64,000 nt of DNA from Pseudomonadota bacterium (GCA_023426365.1 JAFAAW010000083.1:6911-70910), one strand, 5' to 3'. Numbered from the stretch's first letter, positions 1-8,456 are shown. Notes: generated by a model from the sequence alone, not told the origin. Numbers and translations are program-made.

Positions 1-387
1 CACGTCGCCCAGCCCGGCCCGCGCCAGTTGGGTGACCAAAAGGCCGCGCTTCCACCTCGCGTAAAGGGCGTCATCCACGTGCTGCAGGGCGCAGCCGCCG
101 CAGCGGCTGAAATGCGGGCATGGCGGCTCGGCCCGGCCCGGCCCGGGCACCAGCACCTCGATCAGCGCGGCGGCCAGCCCCTCGCCTCGGCGCCCTTCGA
201 CGCGGGCGACCACGCGGTCGCCGGGCACGGTGAAGGGCACGAACACCAGATCGCCGGCCAGCCGGGCGACGCCGTCGCCGCGGGCGCCGATCTCGTCGAT
301 CTCCACCTCCACCGAGCGCACGGGCGGGGCGGCCTTGGACTTGGCGCGGCCGGAAGACGGGGGACGCTTGAACGGTCGGCTTTTCAT
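1..387 (-). CDS. class I SAM-dependent RNA methyltransferase (RlmD/TrmA family), N-terminal 129 residues only
   Basis: This is the amino-terminal part of a 23S rRNA/tRNA uracil-5 methyltransferase-type enzyme; the SAM-binding catalytic domain lies beyond the window edge. Residues 1-22 are a basic, Pro-rich tail, about 24-85 form a TRAM-type RNA-binding domain, and CPHFSRCGGC (Cys90, Cys96, Cys99) is the start of the iron-sulfur cysteine motif of the RlmD/RumA group. The ATG at 387 overlaps the TGA of the upstream lipoprotein gene by four bases, so it looks translationally coupled and is the last visible gene of the operon that begins near 5684. The exact target base cannot be decided from the N-terminus. 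Confidence 0.85.
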   Translation of the reverse strand, partial: MKSRPFKRPPSSGRAKSKAAPPVRSVEVEIDEIGARGDGVARLAGDLVFVPFTVPGDRVVARVEGRRGEGLAAALIEVLVPGPGRAEPPCPHFSRCGGCALQHVDDALYARWKRGLLVTQLARAGLGDV

Positions 388-1016
388 CGGCGCTGCACCG
401 GAACCTTGGCGTTGGAGAGATCACGAACGAAACGGGCGAAGATGTCGGCGGTGGCGCGGCTCAGCGCGGCGACCGCCGCCTCGGGGCCGCTGCCCTGCAC
501 GGGCGGCTCGGCGCCATAGGTTTCGAGCAGCACCAGGGTGCCGTCGCGCGCCGACACTGCCGCCAACTGCATGCGCACCACCACCTTGGCGCTGTCGGGC
601 AGGTACTCGAAGCGGTACAGCCGGCCGCGCACCGCCCAATCGGGCGGCACCCGCAGATCGGGGGTCACCACCGCGTCGGCCACATGGGCGGCCTGCAAGG
701 TCTCGGCCAGCGCCAGTTGCAGCGCGGTGGCCGGCGCGTCGCTCCACAGATCGTAGGAATAGCGCGCCAGCGCCCCGTCGGCGGCCTGATAGGCCAGTCC
801 GCGTTCGCTCAGCACGCCGTCCACATCCAGCCGGCCGACCTCCACCACGCCGGGCAGCACCGCCTTGTCCAAGGCACCAACCTGCGGCAGCGCGTCGAGC
901 CGATAGAAATTGTCGCGCGGCGGCGCGGGCTGCGCGCAGGCGGCAAGAGTGCTCAAAGCCACCGCCATAAGCAGATGGCACGGATGGACCCGGATGGACA
1001 CGGACCGGCGTGCCAT
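384..1016 (-). CDS. ABC-type transport auxiliary lipoprotein (PqiC/DUF330-like)
   Basis: This is a predicted outer-membrane-directed lipoprotein of 210 aa serving the adjacent Mla-type ABC transporter. From the ATG at 1016 there is a basic n-region (ARR), a short hydrophobic core and a lipobox LAAC with the lipidated Cys at residue 27. The mature part contains FYRLDALP, then alternating strands ending in RFVRDL, as in PqiC-like auxiliary lipoproteins. An in-frame ATG at 1049 would add 11 residues. The signal peptide n-region (SVSIRVHP) is encoded by one arm of a dispersed palindromic repeat that also separates this gene from mlaD. The gene overlaps the next gene by an ATGA. In known MCE systems such lipoproteins bridge the MCE protein and the outer membrane; that role is inferred here. 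Confidence 0.82.
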   Translation of the reverse strand: MARRSVSIRVHPCHLLMAVALSTLAACAQPAPPRDNFYRLDALPQVGALDKAVLPGVVEVGRLDVDGVLSERGLAYQAADGALARYSYDLWSDAPATALQLALAETLQAAHVADAVVTPDLRVPPDWAVRGRLYRFEYLPDSAKVVVRMQLAAVSARDGTLVLLETYGAEPPVQGSGPEAAVAALSRATADIFARFVRDLSNAKVPVQRR

Positions 1017-1068
1017 GGCGAAAAGCGTGTTCTTCCTATCCGAGTTCATCCGTTTCCATCCGTGTCAC
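974..1068. repeat. dispersed imperfect palindromic repeat, copy 1
   Basis: The left arm (about 979-1003) carries CGGATGGACCCGGATGGAC. The right arm (about 1041-1066) reads as its imperfect reverse complement (TTCATCCGTTTCCATCCGTG). A loop of about 37 bases lies between them. The same units occur at 23431-23512 and 59497-59577. This copy lies between mlaD and the lipoprotein gene and runs into the lipoprotein reading frame. Confidence 0.75.
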
Positions 1069-1078
1069 AAAACAGGTG

Positions 1079-2041
1079 CTAGCGCCGGCCCGGCGCCTCG
1101 TCGCGCGACTTGGTGCCGCCGATCAGGACGCCCGGATTCTCGCGCAACTGGCGGCTGAATTCGTTGAAGTTGCGGCTGGTGCTTTCCAGGTTGTAGGTCA
1201 CCGAGTCGATGTTGCGGGCGACGCTTTGCAGGGTATAGCGCAGGTCCTTCAGGCTGGCCTCGATGGTGGGGCCGTTCTTTTCCACCGCCTTGTCCAGCGC
1301 CGTCAAGACCGCGTCCACCTTGGCCCGGCTGTCGCGCAGGCCGGCGGTCAGGTCCTGGACGTTTTCCAGGCTCTGGCTGATGCGTTGGGCGTTGGCGTCG
1401 GTCAGCACCTGTCCCGACAGGGTGCCGGTCATCTTCTGCACGTCGGCGGTGATGCGCGGGGTCTTGACCGCCAGGTCGCTGGAAATCGCCAGCAGGTTGG
1501 CGAGGAGGTCGGGCGCCTGCTTCTCCAGGATCGAGCCGATGGAATCGACCCGCTGGTTGATGTTGGCGAGCAGCGGCAGCAGGCCCTGCTGGTTGAGCAC
1601 CGCCACCTGGCCGGCCATGTCGTTCATGGTGGCGAAGATGTTGGCCGCCGGGCCGCCCGGGATCTGCGAGCCGGGGGCCAGCATCTTCTCGGACGCGCCC
1701 CCCTTGATGTCCACGGTCATGGCCGAAAGAATCCCCGAGGCGGCGACGCGGGCCACGCTGCCTTCGGGAATCGGCCAGCTTTCGCGCACCGACATCACCA
1801 CGCGGAAGCTGGTGCGGCCCTCGGCGCGCAGCGGCACGATGTCCTCCACCTGTCCGACCACGAAGCCCTCATAGGTCACCTTGGTGCCGTACTTCACGCC
1901 CTGGACGTTGCCGAGATGGGTGATGTAGGTGTCGGTCGAGCCGGTGCGGCCCGTCAGCAACGCCACCACCACCAGCAACGCCACCAGCATGGCGGAGACA
2001 AAGCCGCCGACGATCACGTAGTTGATGCGCACGTCCTTCAT
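1079..2041 (-). CDS. mlaD: MlaD-family MCE protein of phospholipid ABC transporter
   Basis: This is a membrane-anchored periplasmic MCE protein (320 aa) that forms the lipid-conducting ring of an Mla-type transporter. A single transmembrane helix covers about residues 8-30. The MCE domain follows (about 38-115, with VQGVKYGTKVTYEGFVVGQV), then a long helical region rich in heptad-like Leu/Ile/Val spacing (about 130-300). It is longer than E. coli MlaD, as is common for alphaproteobacterial MCE proteins. The ATG at 2041 overlaps the stop of mlaF (ATGA), indicating coupled translation. It sits in the order STAS-mlaE-mlaF-mlaD-lipoprotein. Confidence 0.93.
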   Translation of the reverse strand: MKDVRINYVIVGGFVSAMLVALLVVVALLTGRTGSTDTYITHLGNVQGVKYGTKVTYEGFVVGQVEDIVPLRAEGRTSFRVVMSVRESWPIPEGSVARVAASGILSAMTVDIKGGASEKMLAPGSQIPGGPAANIFATMNDMAGQVAVLNQQGLLPLLANINQRVDSIGSILEKQAPDLLANLLAISSDLAVKTPRITADVQKMTGTLSGQVLTDANAQRISQSLENVQDLTAGLRDSRAKVDAVLTALDKAVEKNGPTIEASLKDLRYTLQSVARNIDSVTYNLESTSRNFNEFSRQLRENPGVLIGGTKSRDEAPGRR

Positions 2042-2868
2042 AGCGGCTTCCTTTGGGGTTCGTCTTCTTCCCCTTCCTTGATGCCCATCAGGCGGCGCAG
2101 ATAGGCATCGGGGTCCACCTCGGCCTCCTCGGTGCGGCGGTTCAGCAGATTCTGGATGCGTTCGTTGGGGCTGGCCCGGATTTCGTCCACCGATCCCAAC
2201 GCCAACACCTCGCCCTTGTCCAGCACGCAGATGCGGTCGGCGATCTTGAAGGCGGAATCCAGGTCGTGGGTGACCACCACGATGCTCATGCCCATGGCGT
2301 CGCGCAGGCGCAGGATCAGGTCGTCGATGCTGGATGCCACCACCGGGTCGAGGCCGGCCGAGGGCTCGTCGCAGAACAGCAGCTTGGGGTCCATGACGAT
2401 GGCGCGCGCCAGCGCCGCGCGCTTGATCATGCCGCCCGACAGTTCCGCCGGCATCAGGTCCTCGAACCCCGCCAGCGAGACCACCTCCAGCTTGAGGCGG
2501 GTGACGATGCCGATGGTGGTGTCGTCCAGGCGGGTGTGTTCGCGCAGCGGCAGGGCGATGTTGTCGCCCACGCTCATGGAGGAAAACAGCGCGCCCGACT
2601 GGAACGCCACCCCCATCTTGGTGCGCAGTTCCTGCTTGGCGACCGGGTCGATGGCGTTGATGTCCTGGCCCAGCACGCGGATGCTGCCCGCGCTGGGCCG
2701 CAGCAGGCCCAGCAGATGGTTGAGCAGCGTGGTCTTGCCCGACCCCGAACCGCCCATGATCACGAAAATCTCGCCGGCACGGACGTCCAGCGACACGTTC
2801 TTCAGGATGTGGCGGTGGCCGTAATAGGTCTGGAGGTTGCGGACCTCGATGGAGTTGACCCCGCTCAT
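2038..2868 (-). CDS. mlaF: MlaF-like ABC transporter ATP-binding protein
   Basis: ATPase subunit (276 aa) powering the MlaE/MlaD lipid transporter at the cytoplasmic face. It shows Walker A GGSGSGKTT (about residues 39-47), signature LSGGMIKRAALARA, Walker B LLFCDEPSAGLDP and the switch His in VVVTHDLDS. The C-terminus is extended and acidic (EEAEVDPDAYLRRLMGI...), resembling the tails of MlaF relatives that contact the STAS partner. The start at 2868 gives MSGVNSIEVRNL and overlaps the stop of mlaE by four bases; the reading frame stays open further upstream only because of the high GC. Identity as an Mla ATPase is secure from neighbours. Confidence 0.94.
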   Translation of the reverse strand: MSGVNSIEVRNLQTYYGHRHILKNVSLDVRAGEIFVIMGGSGSGKTTLLNHLLGLLRPSAGSIRVLGQDINAIDPVAKQELRTKMGVAFQSGALFSSMSVGDNIALPLREHTRLDDTTIGIVTRLKLEVVSLAGFEDLMPAELSGGMIKRAALARAIVMDPKLLFCDEPSAGLDPVVASSIDDLILRLRDAMGMSIVVVTHDLDSAFKIADRICVLDKGEVLALGSVDEIRASPNERIQNLLNRRTEEAEVDPDAYLRRLMGIKEGEEDEPQRKPL

Positions 2869-3668
2869 CGCGTCACCATGAAGGCGAACACCATGTCGGT
2901 GATGATGATGGCCGAGATGGCATGCACCACCGAGCGCGTGGTCATGCGGCCCACCCCTTCGGCGCCGCCCGACACGCTGGCGCCGTTGACCACGCCGACC
3001 ACGGTGATCAGCACGGCGAAGATGGCGCTTTTCGCCAGGCCGTGCATGAAATCGTTGAGCCGGAGGATGGTCAGCAATTCGTCGCCATAGGCGGCCAGAG
3101 AGGTCTGGAGCTGGGCCGACACGTACAGGCCGGCGGCCAGCAGGCTGACCAGATCGGCCCACAGCGTCAGCAGCGGCATCATCACCACCATGGCCACCAG
3201 CGGCGGCACCACCAGGAAGCGCACCGGCGAGATGCCCATGACGGTCAGCGCGTCCACCTCCTGGTTGATGCGCATGGTGCCCAGCCGCGCCGCCAGCGCA
3301 CTGCCCGAGCGGCCGGCCACCAGGATGCCGGTGATGAGCGGCGAGAACTCGCGCACGGTGGACAGCGCGATGCCCAGGGTGACGCGGCTTTCGGCGCCGA
3401 AGGTGCGCAGGGTGTAGATGCCCTGGATCGCCAGCATCAGGCCGATGGTGGCGGCCAGGATGGTGATGATGGGCAATGCCTGGATGCCGATCTCCATGGC
3501 CTGGGCGATGACGGGGGCCATGCGCACCGGCTGGCGCCGGGCGCGGCCCATGGCCAGCCACCACACCGCCTCGCCCAGCAGGCTGGCGCCAAAGCCGAAT
3601 TCCTCCACCGCGCGAACGGTGGCGCGGCCGATGCGGTCAAGCAGGGCGTGCAGGCGGGGCGGCATCAA
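2865..3668 (-). CDS. mlaE: MlaE-family lipid ABC transporter permease
   Basis: Integral inner-membrane permease (267 aa) of the Mla-type transporter. It has the family's features: an amphipathic N-terminal segment, several long hydrophobic helices, and the conserved stretch EFSPLITGILVAGRSGSA followed by LGTMRINQEVDAL. The length matches MlaE proteins (about 260 aa). It starts 7 bp after the STAS gene stop and overlaps mlaF by an ATGA, so STAS-mlaE-mlaF-mlaD are expected on one transcript. Substrate is probably a phospholipid; direction of transport is not visible from sequence. Confidence 0.94.
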   Translation of the reverse strand: MMPPRLHALLDRIGRATVRAVEEFGFGASLLGEAVWWLAMGRARRQPVRMAPVIAQAMEIGIQALPIITILAATIGLMLAIQGIYTLRTFGAESRVTLGIALSTVREFSPLITGILVAGRSGSALAARLGTMRINQEVDALTVMGISPVRFLVVPPLVAMVVMMPLLTLWADLVSLLAAGLYVSAQLQTSLAAYGDELLTILRLNDFMHGLAKSAIFAVLITVVGVVNGASVSGGAEGVGRMTTRSVVHAISAIIITDMVFAFMVTR

Positions 3669-3675
3669 GAAAGTC

Positions 3676-4002
3676 CTAGCCGGCGAGGGCGGCGTCCACA
3701 GTTTCGGCCAACGTGAACACCTTGTCCAGGCGCGCCAATTGCAAGACGCGCAGCACCGGCTGGCTGACCGCCACCAGCACGAAGCGGGTCGCGTTCTTGC
3801 GGGCCATCTGATAGGCCTCGACCAGGCTGGCGATGCCGGAACTGTCGATATAGGCCACGCGGGCCATGTCCACCAGAACGTCGCGACGCTCGAACATCAG
3901 ATCCATCAGTTGGCGCCGCACGTTGGGCGAATGCTGAAGGTCGATCTCGCCCGACAGCGCCACCACCACGGTGCCGTCCCGTTCATGGGTTTGCATGTTC
4001 AT
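3676..4002 (-). CDS. STAS-domain protein (anti-sigma-factor-antagonist type, possible MlaB)
   Basis: A single STAS domain of 108 aa. The motif YIDSSGIASL (Asp53, Ser54, Ser55) is the phosphorylatable loop of SpoIIAA/RsbV-type antagonists, and the length is typical. It is encoded directly after, and overlapping by ATGA with, a GAF-PP2C-HATPase regulator that carries both a Ser phosphatase and an RsbW-like kinase domain. It lies directly before mlaE, the place where mlaB (also a STAS protein) lies in the E. coli mla operon. Two readings are therefore possible: the target of partner switching, or the MlaB subunit binding MlaF, or both at once. The sequence does not decide. Confidence 0.9.
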   Translation of the reverse strand: MNMQTHERDGTVVVALSGEIDLQHSPNVRRQLMDLMFERRDVLVDMARVAYIDSSGIASLVEAYQMARKNATRFVLVAVSQPVLRVLQLARLDKVFTLAETVDAALAG

Positions 4003-5684
4003 GGTTCACCGATCCGTTTGGTCATCTGCAACATGTTGCCCGCCCCCGGCGGCGGCGGCACGAACGCCACCCGGTCCATCACGGCGCGCATGAAATGGAC
4101 GCCCAGGCCGCCGGGCCGCAGATCGTCCAGCGGGCGCGGCGCGAGGCGGGCGTCGTCCACCGGGGCGGCAAAGTCGATGAGTCGGACCACCAATTCGCCG
4201 CCGTCGCGCGCCATCTGAACCCGGATGTCGCCGTCGCGGCCGCCATAGGCGTGGCGGATGATGTTCTGGCACGCCTCGTCCACCGCCAGCACGACGTCGG
4301 GCACCAGCGCGTCGGGACAGCCCAGGGCGGCGGCGGCCTGGGCGACCGCCAGGCGGATGTCGCACAGCCGCTCCGGCCGGGCGGCGAAGCTGCGGTCCAG
4401 GGCGGTCGGGTGCACCATCGATCCATCCTCCACCACCAGCATGGTCAGGTCGTCGCGCAGGGCCTCGCCATCGGGGGCGATCTCGGCGATCACCGCCGCC
4501 ACGCGCTCGGGCGCCGGCAGGGCGGCATGACGCAGCAGCAGCGCCTCCACCCCCTCGCCGCCCAGCATGCGGCCGGCCTCGTCGCGCGCCTCGGTCAAAC
4601 CGTCGGTGAACAGATAGAGCGTGCCGCCCGCCAGGTCGACATGACTCTCGGGGCAGCCGGAAAGGAACAGGGTGGGATCGATGCCCAGCGGCGGCAGTCC
4701 CCCCTCGATGCGCTCGACGCCGCCGCCGCGCACCAGCAGCGGCGGCTCGTGCCCGGCATTGGCCAGCACCACCCGGCCGCGGCCGCGGTCCAGCACGCCC
4801 GCCACCATGGTGACGAACATGCCGGCCGAACCGGTCTCGGCCAGTTCGGAATCGATGGCCGCCAGCAGCGCGCCGGGACCGTCCAGCCGTTTGGCCAGGC
4901 ACCTGAACAGGCTGGCGGTCTTGGCCATCAGCAGTGCCGCGTTCATGCCCTTGCCCGACACGTCGGCGATGGCGAAGGCGATGCGGTCGCCCGGCAGCTC
5001 GACCACGTCGAAGAAGTCGCCCGACACGCCGCGCGCCGGCCGGTTGACTCCGTGGATGGGAAAATCCGCGCCGCGCGGCGCCGGCAGCATGGCGCGCTGG
5101 ATGTCGGCGGCCAGCGCCAGCTCGTGCCGGAACGCCTCCTGCTCGGCCATGGCGGCGGCCTGACGGGCGTTGATCAGGGCCAGCGCCGCCGATGCCGCCA
5201 GCGCCTGCAGGATGCGGCGGTCGTCGTCGTCGAAGCTGAGCGTGCCGCGCTTGTTGAACAATTCGATGGCGCCCAGGCATTCGTCGCGCACCGACATGGG
5301 CGCGCACAGCACCGAGCGGGTGGCGAAGCCGGTCAGCGCGTCCACCTTCTGGGTGAAATCGGGGTCGTTGGCGGCGTCACGCACCAATTGCGGCCGGTTG
5401 CGCGTCACCGCGCGCCAGACGATGCCGTCGCCGCGCGGCAGCCGCAGGCCGGTCACGTCGGCCGGTCCCCAGCAGGCCCGGCACACCAGCTCGCCGCTGT
5501 CGCCGTCCATCAGGAACAGCGAGGCGGCCTCGGCCTCCATGCGGATGGCGATGTGCTCCAGCCCCACCCGCAGGCTTTCCTCGATATCGCGCGACCGGGC
5601 GAAATCGGCGGTCATGTCGGCGATCAGGTCAAGATCGTCGGCCAGGGCAGCCGGCAGGGCGGCGCTGTGCGGCACGGGAGTCAT
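3999..5684 (-). CDS. GAF - SpoIIE/PP2C phosphatase - RsbW-like HATPase regulator
   Basis: A soluble 561-aa partner-switching regulator. A GAF sensor domain spans about residues 25-175. A linker helix (ALAADIQRAMLPAP) leads to a PP2C/SpoIIE phosphatase domain (about 200-415) with metal-binding motifs SGDFFD (Asp223) and ADVSGKG (Asp241) and a C-terminal RDDLTMLVV. A GHKL kinase domain follows (about 425-558) with N-box DEACQNIIRHAY and a Gly-rich GGLGVHFM. It thus combines the opposing phosphatase and kinase activities normally held by RsbU and RsbW. Its target is most likely the STAS protein encoded immediately downstream with ATGA overlap. No sigma factor gene is nearby; the remaining operon encodes a lipid transporter. 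Confidence 0.92.
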   Translation of the reverse strand: MTPVPHSAALPAALADDLDLIADMTADFARSRDIEESLRVGLEHIAIRMEAEAASLFLMDGDSGELVCRACWGPADVTGLRLPRGDGIVWRAVTRNRPQLVRDAANDPDFTQKVDALTGFATRSVLCAPMSVRDECLGAIELFNKRGTLSFDDDDRRILQALAASAALALINARQAAAMAEQEAFRHELALAADIQRAMLPAPRGADFPIHGVNRPARGVSGDFFDVVELPGDRIAFAIADVSGKGMNAALLMAKTASLFRCLAKRLDGPGALLAAIDSELAETGSAGMFVTMVAGVLDRGRGRVVLANAGHEPPLLVRGGGVERIEGGLPPLGIDPTLFLSGCPESHVDLAGGTLYLFTDGLTEARDEAGRMLGGEGVEALLLRHAALPAPERVAAVIAEIAPDGEALRDDLTMLVVEDGSMVHPTALDRSFAARPERLCDIRLAVAQAAAALGCPDALVPDVVLAVDEACQNIIRHAYGGRDGDIRVQMARDGGELVVRLIDFAAPVDDARLAPRPLDDLRPGGLGVHFMRAVMDRVAFVPPPPGAGNMLQMTKRIGEP

Positions 5685-5743
5685 GGCCGCGATGATGCCC
5701 GGTTACGGCAGCCCAGACAATGCCCCGCCGGCCCGGCGCGCCA

Positions 5744-7414
5744 TCAGGCGCCGGCCCGCACGTGCTCCAGGAAGTGGGCGACGCGGGACTTCAGTTCGGC
5801 GACGCTGTCGGCCATGGTGTCGGCGCGGCTCAGCACGTGGTCGGCCTCGCGCCCGGTCTCCTCCACCTCCTGGCGCACCAGGGCGATGTTGCTGGACACC
5901 TCGCTGGCGCCCTGGGCGGTGTGTTCGACGTTCGAGGCGATCTCGTGCGTGGCGGCGTCCTGCTGTTCCACCGCGCGCGCGATGCCGGTGATGATGTCCA
6001 CCACCGTATGCATGGTGTCGCCGAACGCCTTCACCGCCGCCGCCGATTCGCCCACGTTGCGCTGGATGGCACCGACGCGGTCGGCGATTTCCTCGGTGGC
6101 GCGGGCGGACTGGCTGGCCAGGTTCTTCACCTCGCCGGCGACCACGGCGAAGCCCTTGCCGGCGTCGCCGGCGCGCGCCGCCTCGATGGTGGCGTTCAGC
6201 GCCAACAGGTTGGTCTGGCTGGCGATGTCGCCGATCATGGTCAGGATCTCACCCACCTTGCGGGCTTCGTCCTCCAGCATGCCGAACAGGGAATTGGCCT
6301 GCTCGACCTGGGCGATGGCCGCCTCCGACAATTGGTTGGACCGCTGGGCCTGGCGGGAAATCTCATCGATCGAGCGGGTCAGTTGCTCGGCGGCGGCGGC
6401 CACCGCCTGGGCGCTGGCGGCGGCTTCCTCGGCGCCGGCAGCCACGGTCAGCGCCTGATCGCGGGCGCGGGTGCCGTTGTCGGCCATGCGATGGGCGTCG
6501 TCGCGCATGTCCACCGCCCCGGCATCGACCCGTTCCAGCACCGCCATGATGGCCGATTCGAACTGGTCGGCCATCTCCATCAGGGCCGCCTGGCGCTGGG
6601 CGCGGGCGCGTTCCTCGGCCTGGGCCTGTTGGGCGGTCAGGTCGGCCACCTTGCGTGCGTTGTCGCGGAAGACCGCCACCGTGCGGGCCAGGTCGCCGAT
6701 CTCGTCCTGGCGGTCGGCGCCGTCCACCGCCACCTCCAGCTTGCCTTCCGACAGCCCGACCAGCGCCTGGGTGACGCCGCCCAGCGGCCGCACCACCAGC
6801 ACGCGCGACAGCAGGAACACCAGGGCCACGGTCAGGCCGGCGGTGATCAGGGTCAGCACCGCCGCCACCCCCGCCGACCGGCCGGCAAAGGCGGCGGCCA
6901 TGTCATCCAGCATGGCCGATTGCTGTTCGGCCCTGGCCGCCTCGGCCGCCAGGGCCTGCTCCAGCGGCGCCGGCGACGAGCCGACCACCACCCGGCCCAG
7001 CACCTCGGTTTCCGCCATCACCGTCTTTTCCAGGACCACCCCGCCGGGAACCGCCTTGCCGCGCGCGGCCAGCACGGCGCCATCGGTGGCGCGGAACTCC
7101 ACCAGCGCGATCTCGGGATCGGCGGTGGCGGTGGCGGCGTATTGCTCCAGCGACGACAGATCGAAGCTGGCGATGGCCTGCGGCGCGATTTCCGCCAACA
7201 GGCGGGCGGTGCCGTCCAGCTTGACGCTGGTGGCGGTGCGGCGGGCCTGTTCGTCACGGTCGCGCGACTGGTTCTGAACCTCGCGGAAACCGCCGATCAG
7301 ATCGCCCAGGGCGGCGCGCTGCAGGCCGACCTGGATGGCCGCGCCGACGGCCAGCAAGGCCACCACCACCACCGTCACCGGCACATTCAGCTTGGTCCCG
7401 ATCGTCATGCGCAT
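5744..7414 (-). CDS. methyl-accepting chemotaxis protein
   Basis: Membrane chemoreceptor of 556 aa. TM1 lies at about residues 11-31, a periplasmic domain of about 150 residues follows, TM2 at about 182-205, then a HAMP domain and a long coiled-coil signalling domain with the conserved tip region (NATIEAARAGDAGKGFAVVA then EVKNLASQS). The start at 7414 is chosen because AGGAG lies 7 bp before it; an ATG eight codons upstream lacks such a site. The gene follows a PhnD-like binding-protein gene after 36 bp on the same strand, suggesting the periplasmic protein presents a ligand to this receptor (inference). No cheA/cheW is nearby, so it must couple to a pathway encoded elsewhere. Confidence 0.93.
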   Translation of the reverse strand: MRMTIGTKLNVPVTVVVVALLAVGAAIQVGLQRAALGDLIGGFREVQNQSRDRDEQARRTATSVKLDGTARLLAEIAPQAIASFDLSSLEQYAATATADPEIALVEFRATDGAVLAARGKAVPGGVVLEKTVMAETEVLGRVVVGSSPAPLEQALAAEAARAEQQSAMLDDMAAAFAGRSAGVAAVLTLITAGLTVALVFLLSRVLVVRPLGGVTQALVGLSEGKLEVAVDGADRQDEIGDLARTVAVFRDNARKVADLTAQQAQAEERARAQRQAALMEMADQFESAIMAVLERVDAGAVDMRDDAHRMADNGTRARDQALTVAAGAEEAAASAQAVAAAAEQLTRSIDEISRQAQRSNQLSEAAIAQVEQANSLFGMLEDEARKVGEILTMIGDIASQTNLLALNATIEAARAGDAGKGFAVVAGEVKNLASQSARATEEIADRVGAIQRNVGESAAAVKAFGDTMHTVVDIITGIARAVEQQDAATHEIASNVEHTAQGASEVSSNIALVRQEVEETGREADHVLSRADTMADSVAELKSRVAHFLEHVRAGA

Positions 7415-7450
7415 GACAGCGCTCCTTTCCCTGGGCATCGTCCTGGCGGG

Positions 7451-8317
7451 TTACTTGTCGAAGGGGGGAACCTTCATGGCCCTCATCATCTCAACGGTCT
7501 GGCCGGGATCGACCGGCTCGACGAAGCCTTTGATGTCGGCCATCTTGGCGGCGTCCGAATCGGGCTTCAGGGCCAGGGCGGCCGCCTTGATCCGGGCGGC
7601 CACGGCGGTGTCGGCCTTGTTGACCGCCACCAGATACCATTCCGGATAAAGCGCGGTGGAGACGCCCTGGGGGAAATTGGCCTTCTTGTCGACGATGGCC
7701 ACGTCGCCGGGCTTGATCTTGCCTTCCTGGATCATGCCTTCCAGCACGCCCGAACGCACGAAGCCGGCATCCATCACGCCGGCCTTGACCGCCAGCACCA
7801 CGTCGTCCTGCTTCTTGGCTTCCTGATAGACGGCCACGTCCTCGGGCACGCGCACGCCCGCCTTTTTCAGCTCGTGGGCCTGGAACAGGAAGGCGCCGGC
7901 GGCATTCTTGGACAGGCCGATCACCTTCTTGCCCTTGAGGTCGGCGCCCTTGGCGATGCCCGCCTTGGGATTGGCGATGATCACGCCGCCAAACTGGCTG
8001 CCCGACGGCAACACCAGCGAGGCCAGGAACGGCATGCCGAAGCGCTCCTTGACCGACACGCCCTGCACCGGATTGACCAGCGCGTAATCCACCTCGCCAT
8101 TGGCGATGGCCTGCTCCAGCTTGGCCAGCACCACCGGCACCAGCCTGACCGGCTGGCCGATGGCGCCTTCCAGGTAGCGGGCGAACTCGCCCCATTGGGC
8201 GGTGGCGGCGGCCTCGCCGCGCGGGGCGATGACCCCCAGGCGGGTTTCGGCGGCCTGCGCCACGGTGGCGCCCAGCGCCAGCACGGTGGCAGCCAACATT
8301 CCCAGCACGCGTCGCAT
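7451..8317 (-). CDS. phosphate/phosphonate-type (PhnD-like) periplasmic binding protein
   Basis: Secreted solute-binding protein of 288 aa. The signal peptide is residues 1-23 (MRRVLGMLAATVLALGATV, cleavage after AQA). The mature part shows the PhnD-like pattern: GVIAPRGEAA, a segment VDYALVNPVQGVSV, and DLKGKKVIGLSKN before the hinge. The start at 8317 is supported by GAAGGAGGGGATC just upstream. No permease or ATPase gene accompanies it, and the next gene is a chemoreceptor, so a sensory rather than transport role is likely. The ligand cannot be named; PhnD-like proteins also bind phosphite and other oxyanions. Confidence 0.85.
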   Translation of the reverse strand: MRRVLGMLAATVLALGATVAQAAETRLGVIAPRGEAAATAQWGEFARYLEGAIGQPVRLVPVVLAKLEQAIANGEVDYALVNPVQGVSVKERFGMPFLASLVLPSGSQFGGVIIANPKAGIAKGADLKGKKVIGLSKNAAGAFLFQAHELKKAGVRVPEDVAVYQEAKKQDDVVLAVKAGVMDAGFVRSGVLEGMIQEGKIKPGDVAIVDKKANFPQGVSTALYPEWYLVAVNKADTAVAARIKAAALALKPDSDAAKMADIKGFVEPVDPGQTVEMMRAMKVPPFDK

Positions 8318-8456
8318 GATCCCCTCCTTCGATACGGACATTTCACCCCAAGGTTATGTCAAATAGACCCTATGCGGAACATGGGAATGGAACTAGGGAA
8401 ACGCCCGCATACCGTTCATTGGAAGGAACACGCAAGACGTGCACAAGAGTGCGGGC

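Noticed and set aside
2869..3564. Upstream extension of the MlaF frame to 508 codons
   Set aside because: The extra N-terminus (His/Gly/Pro-rich) lies within mlaE on the same strand. The MSGVNSIEVRNL start overlapping the mlaE stop fits the family length.
4095..6458. Open plus-strand frame of 787 codons
   Set aside because: It lies opposite the PP2C regulator and the chemoreceptor, has low-complexity His/Gln/Ala/Arg composition, and shows no domain or ribosome site.
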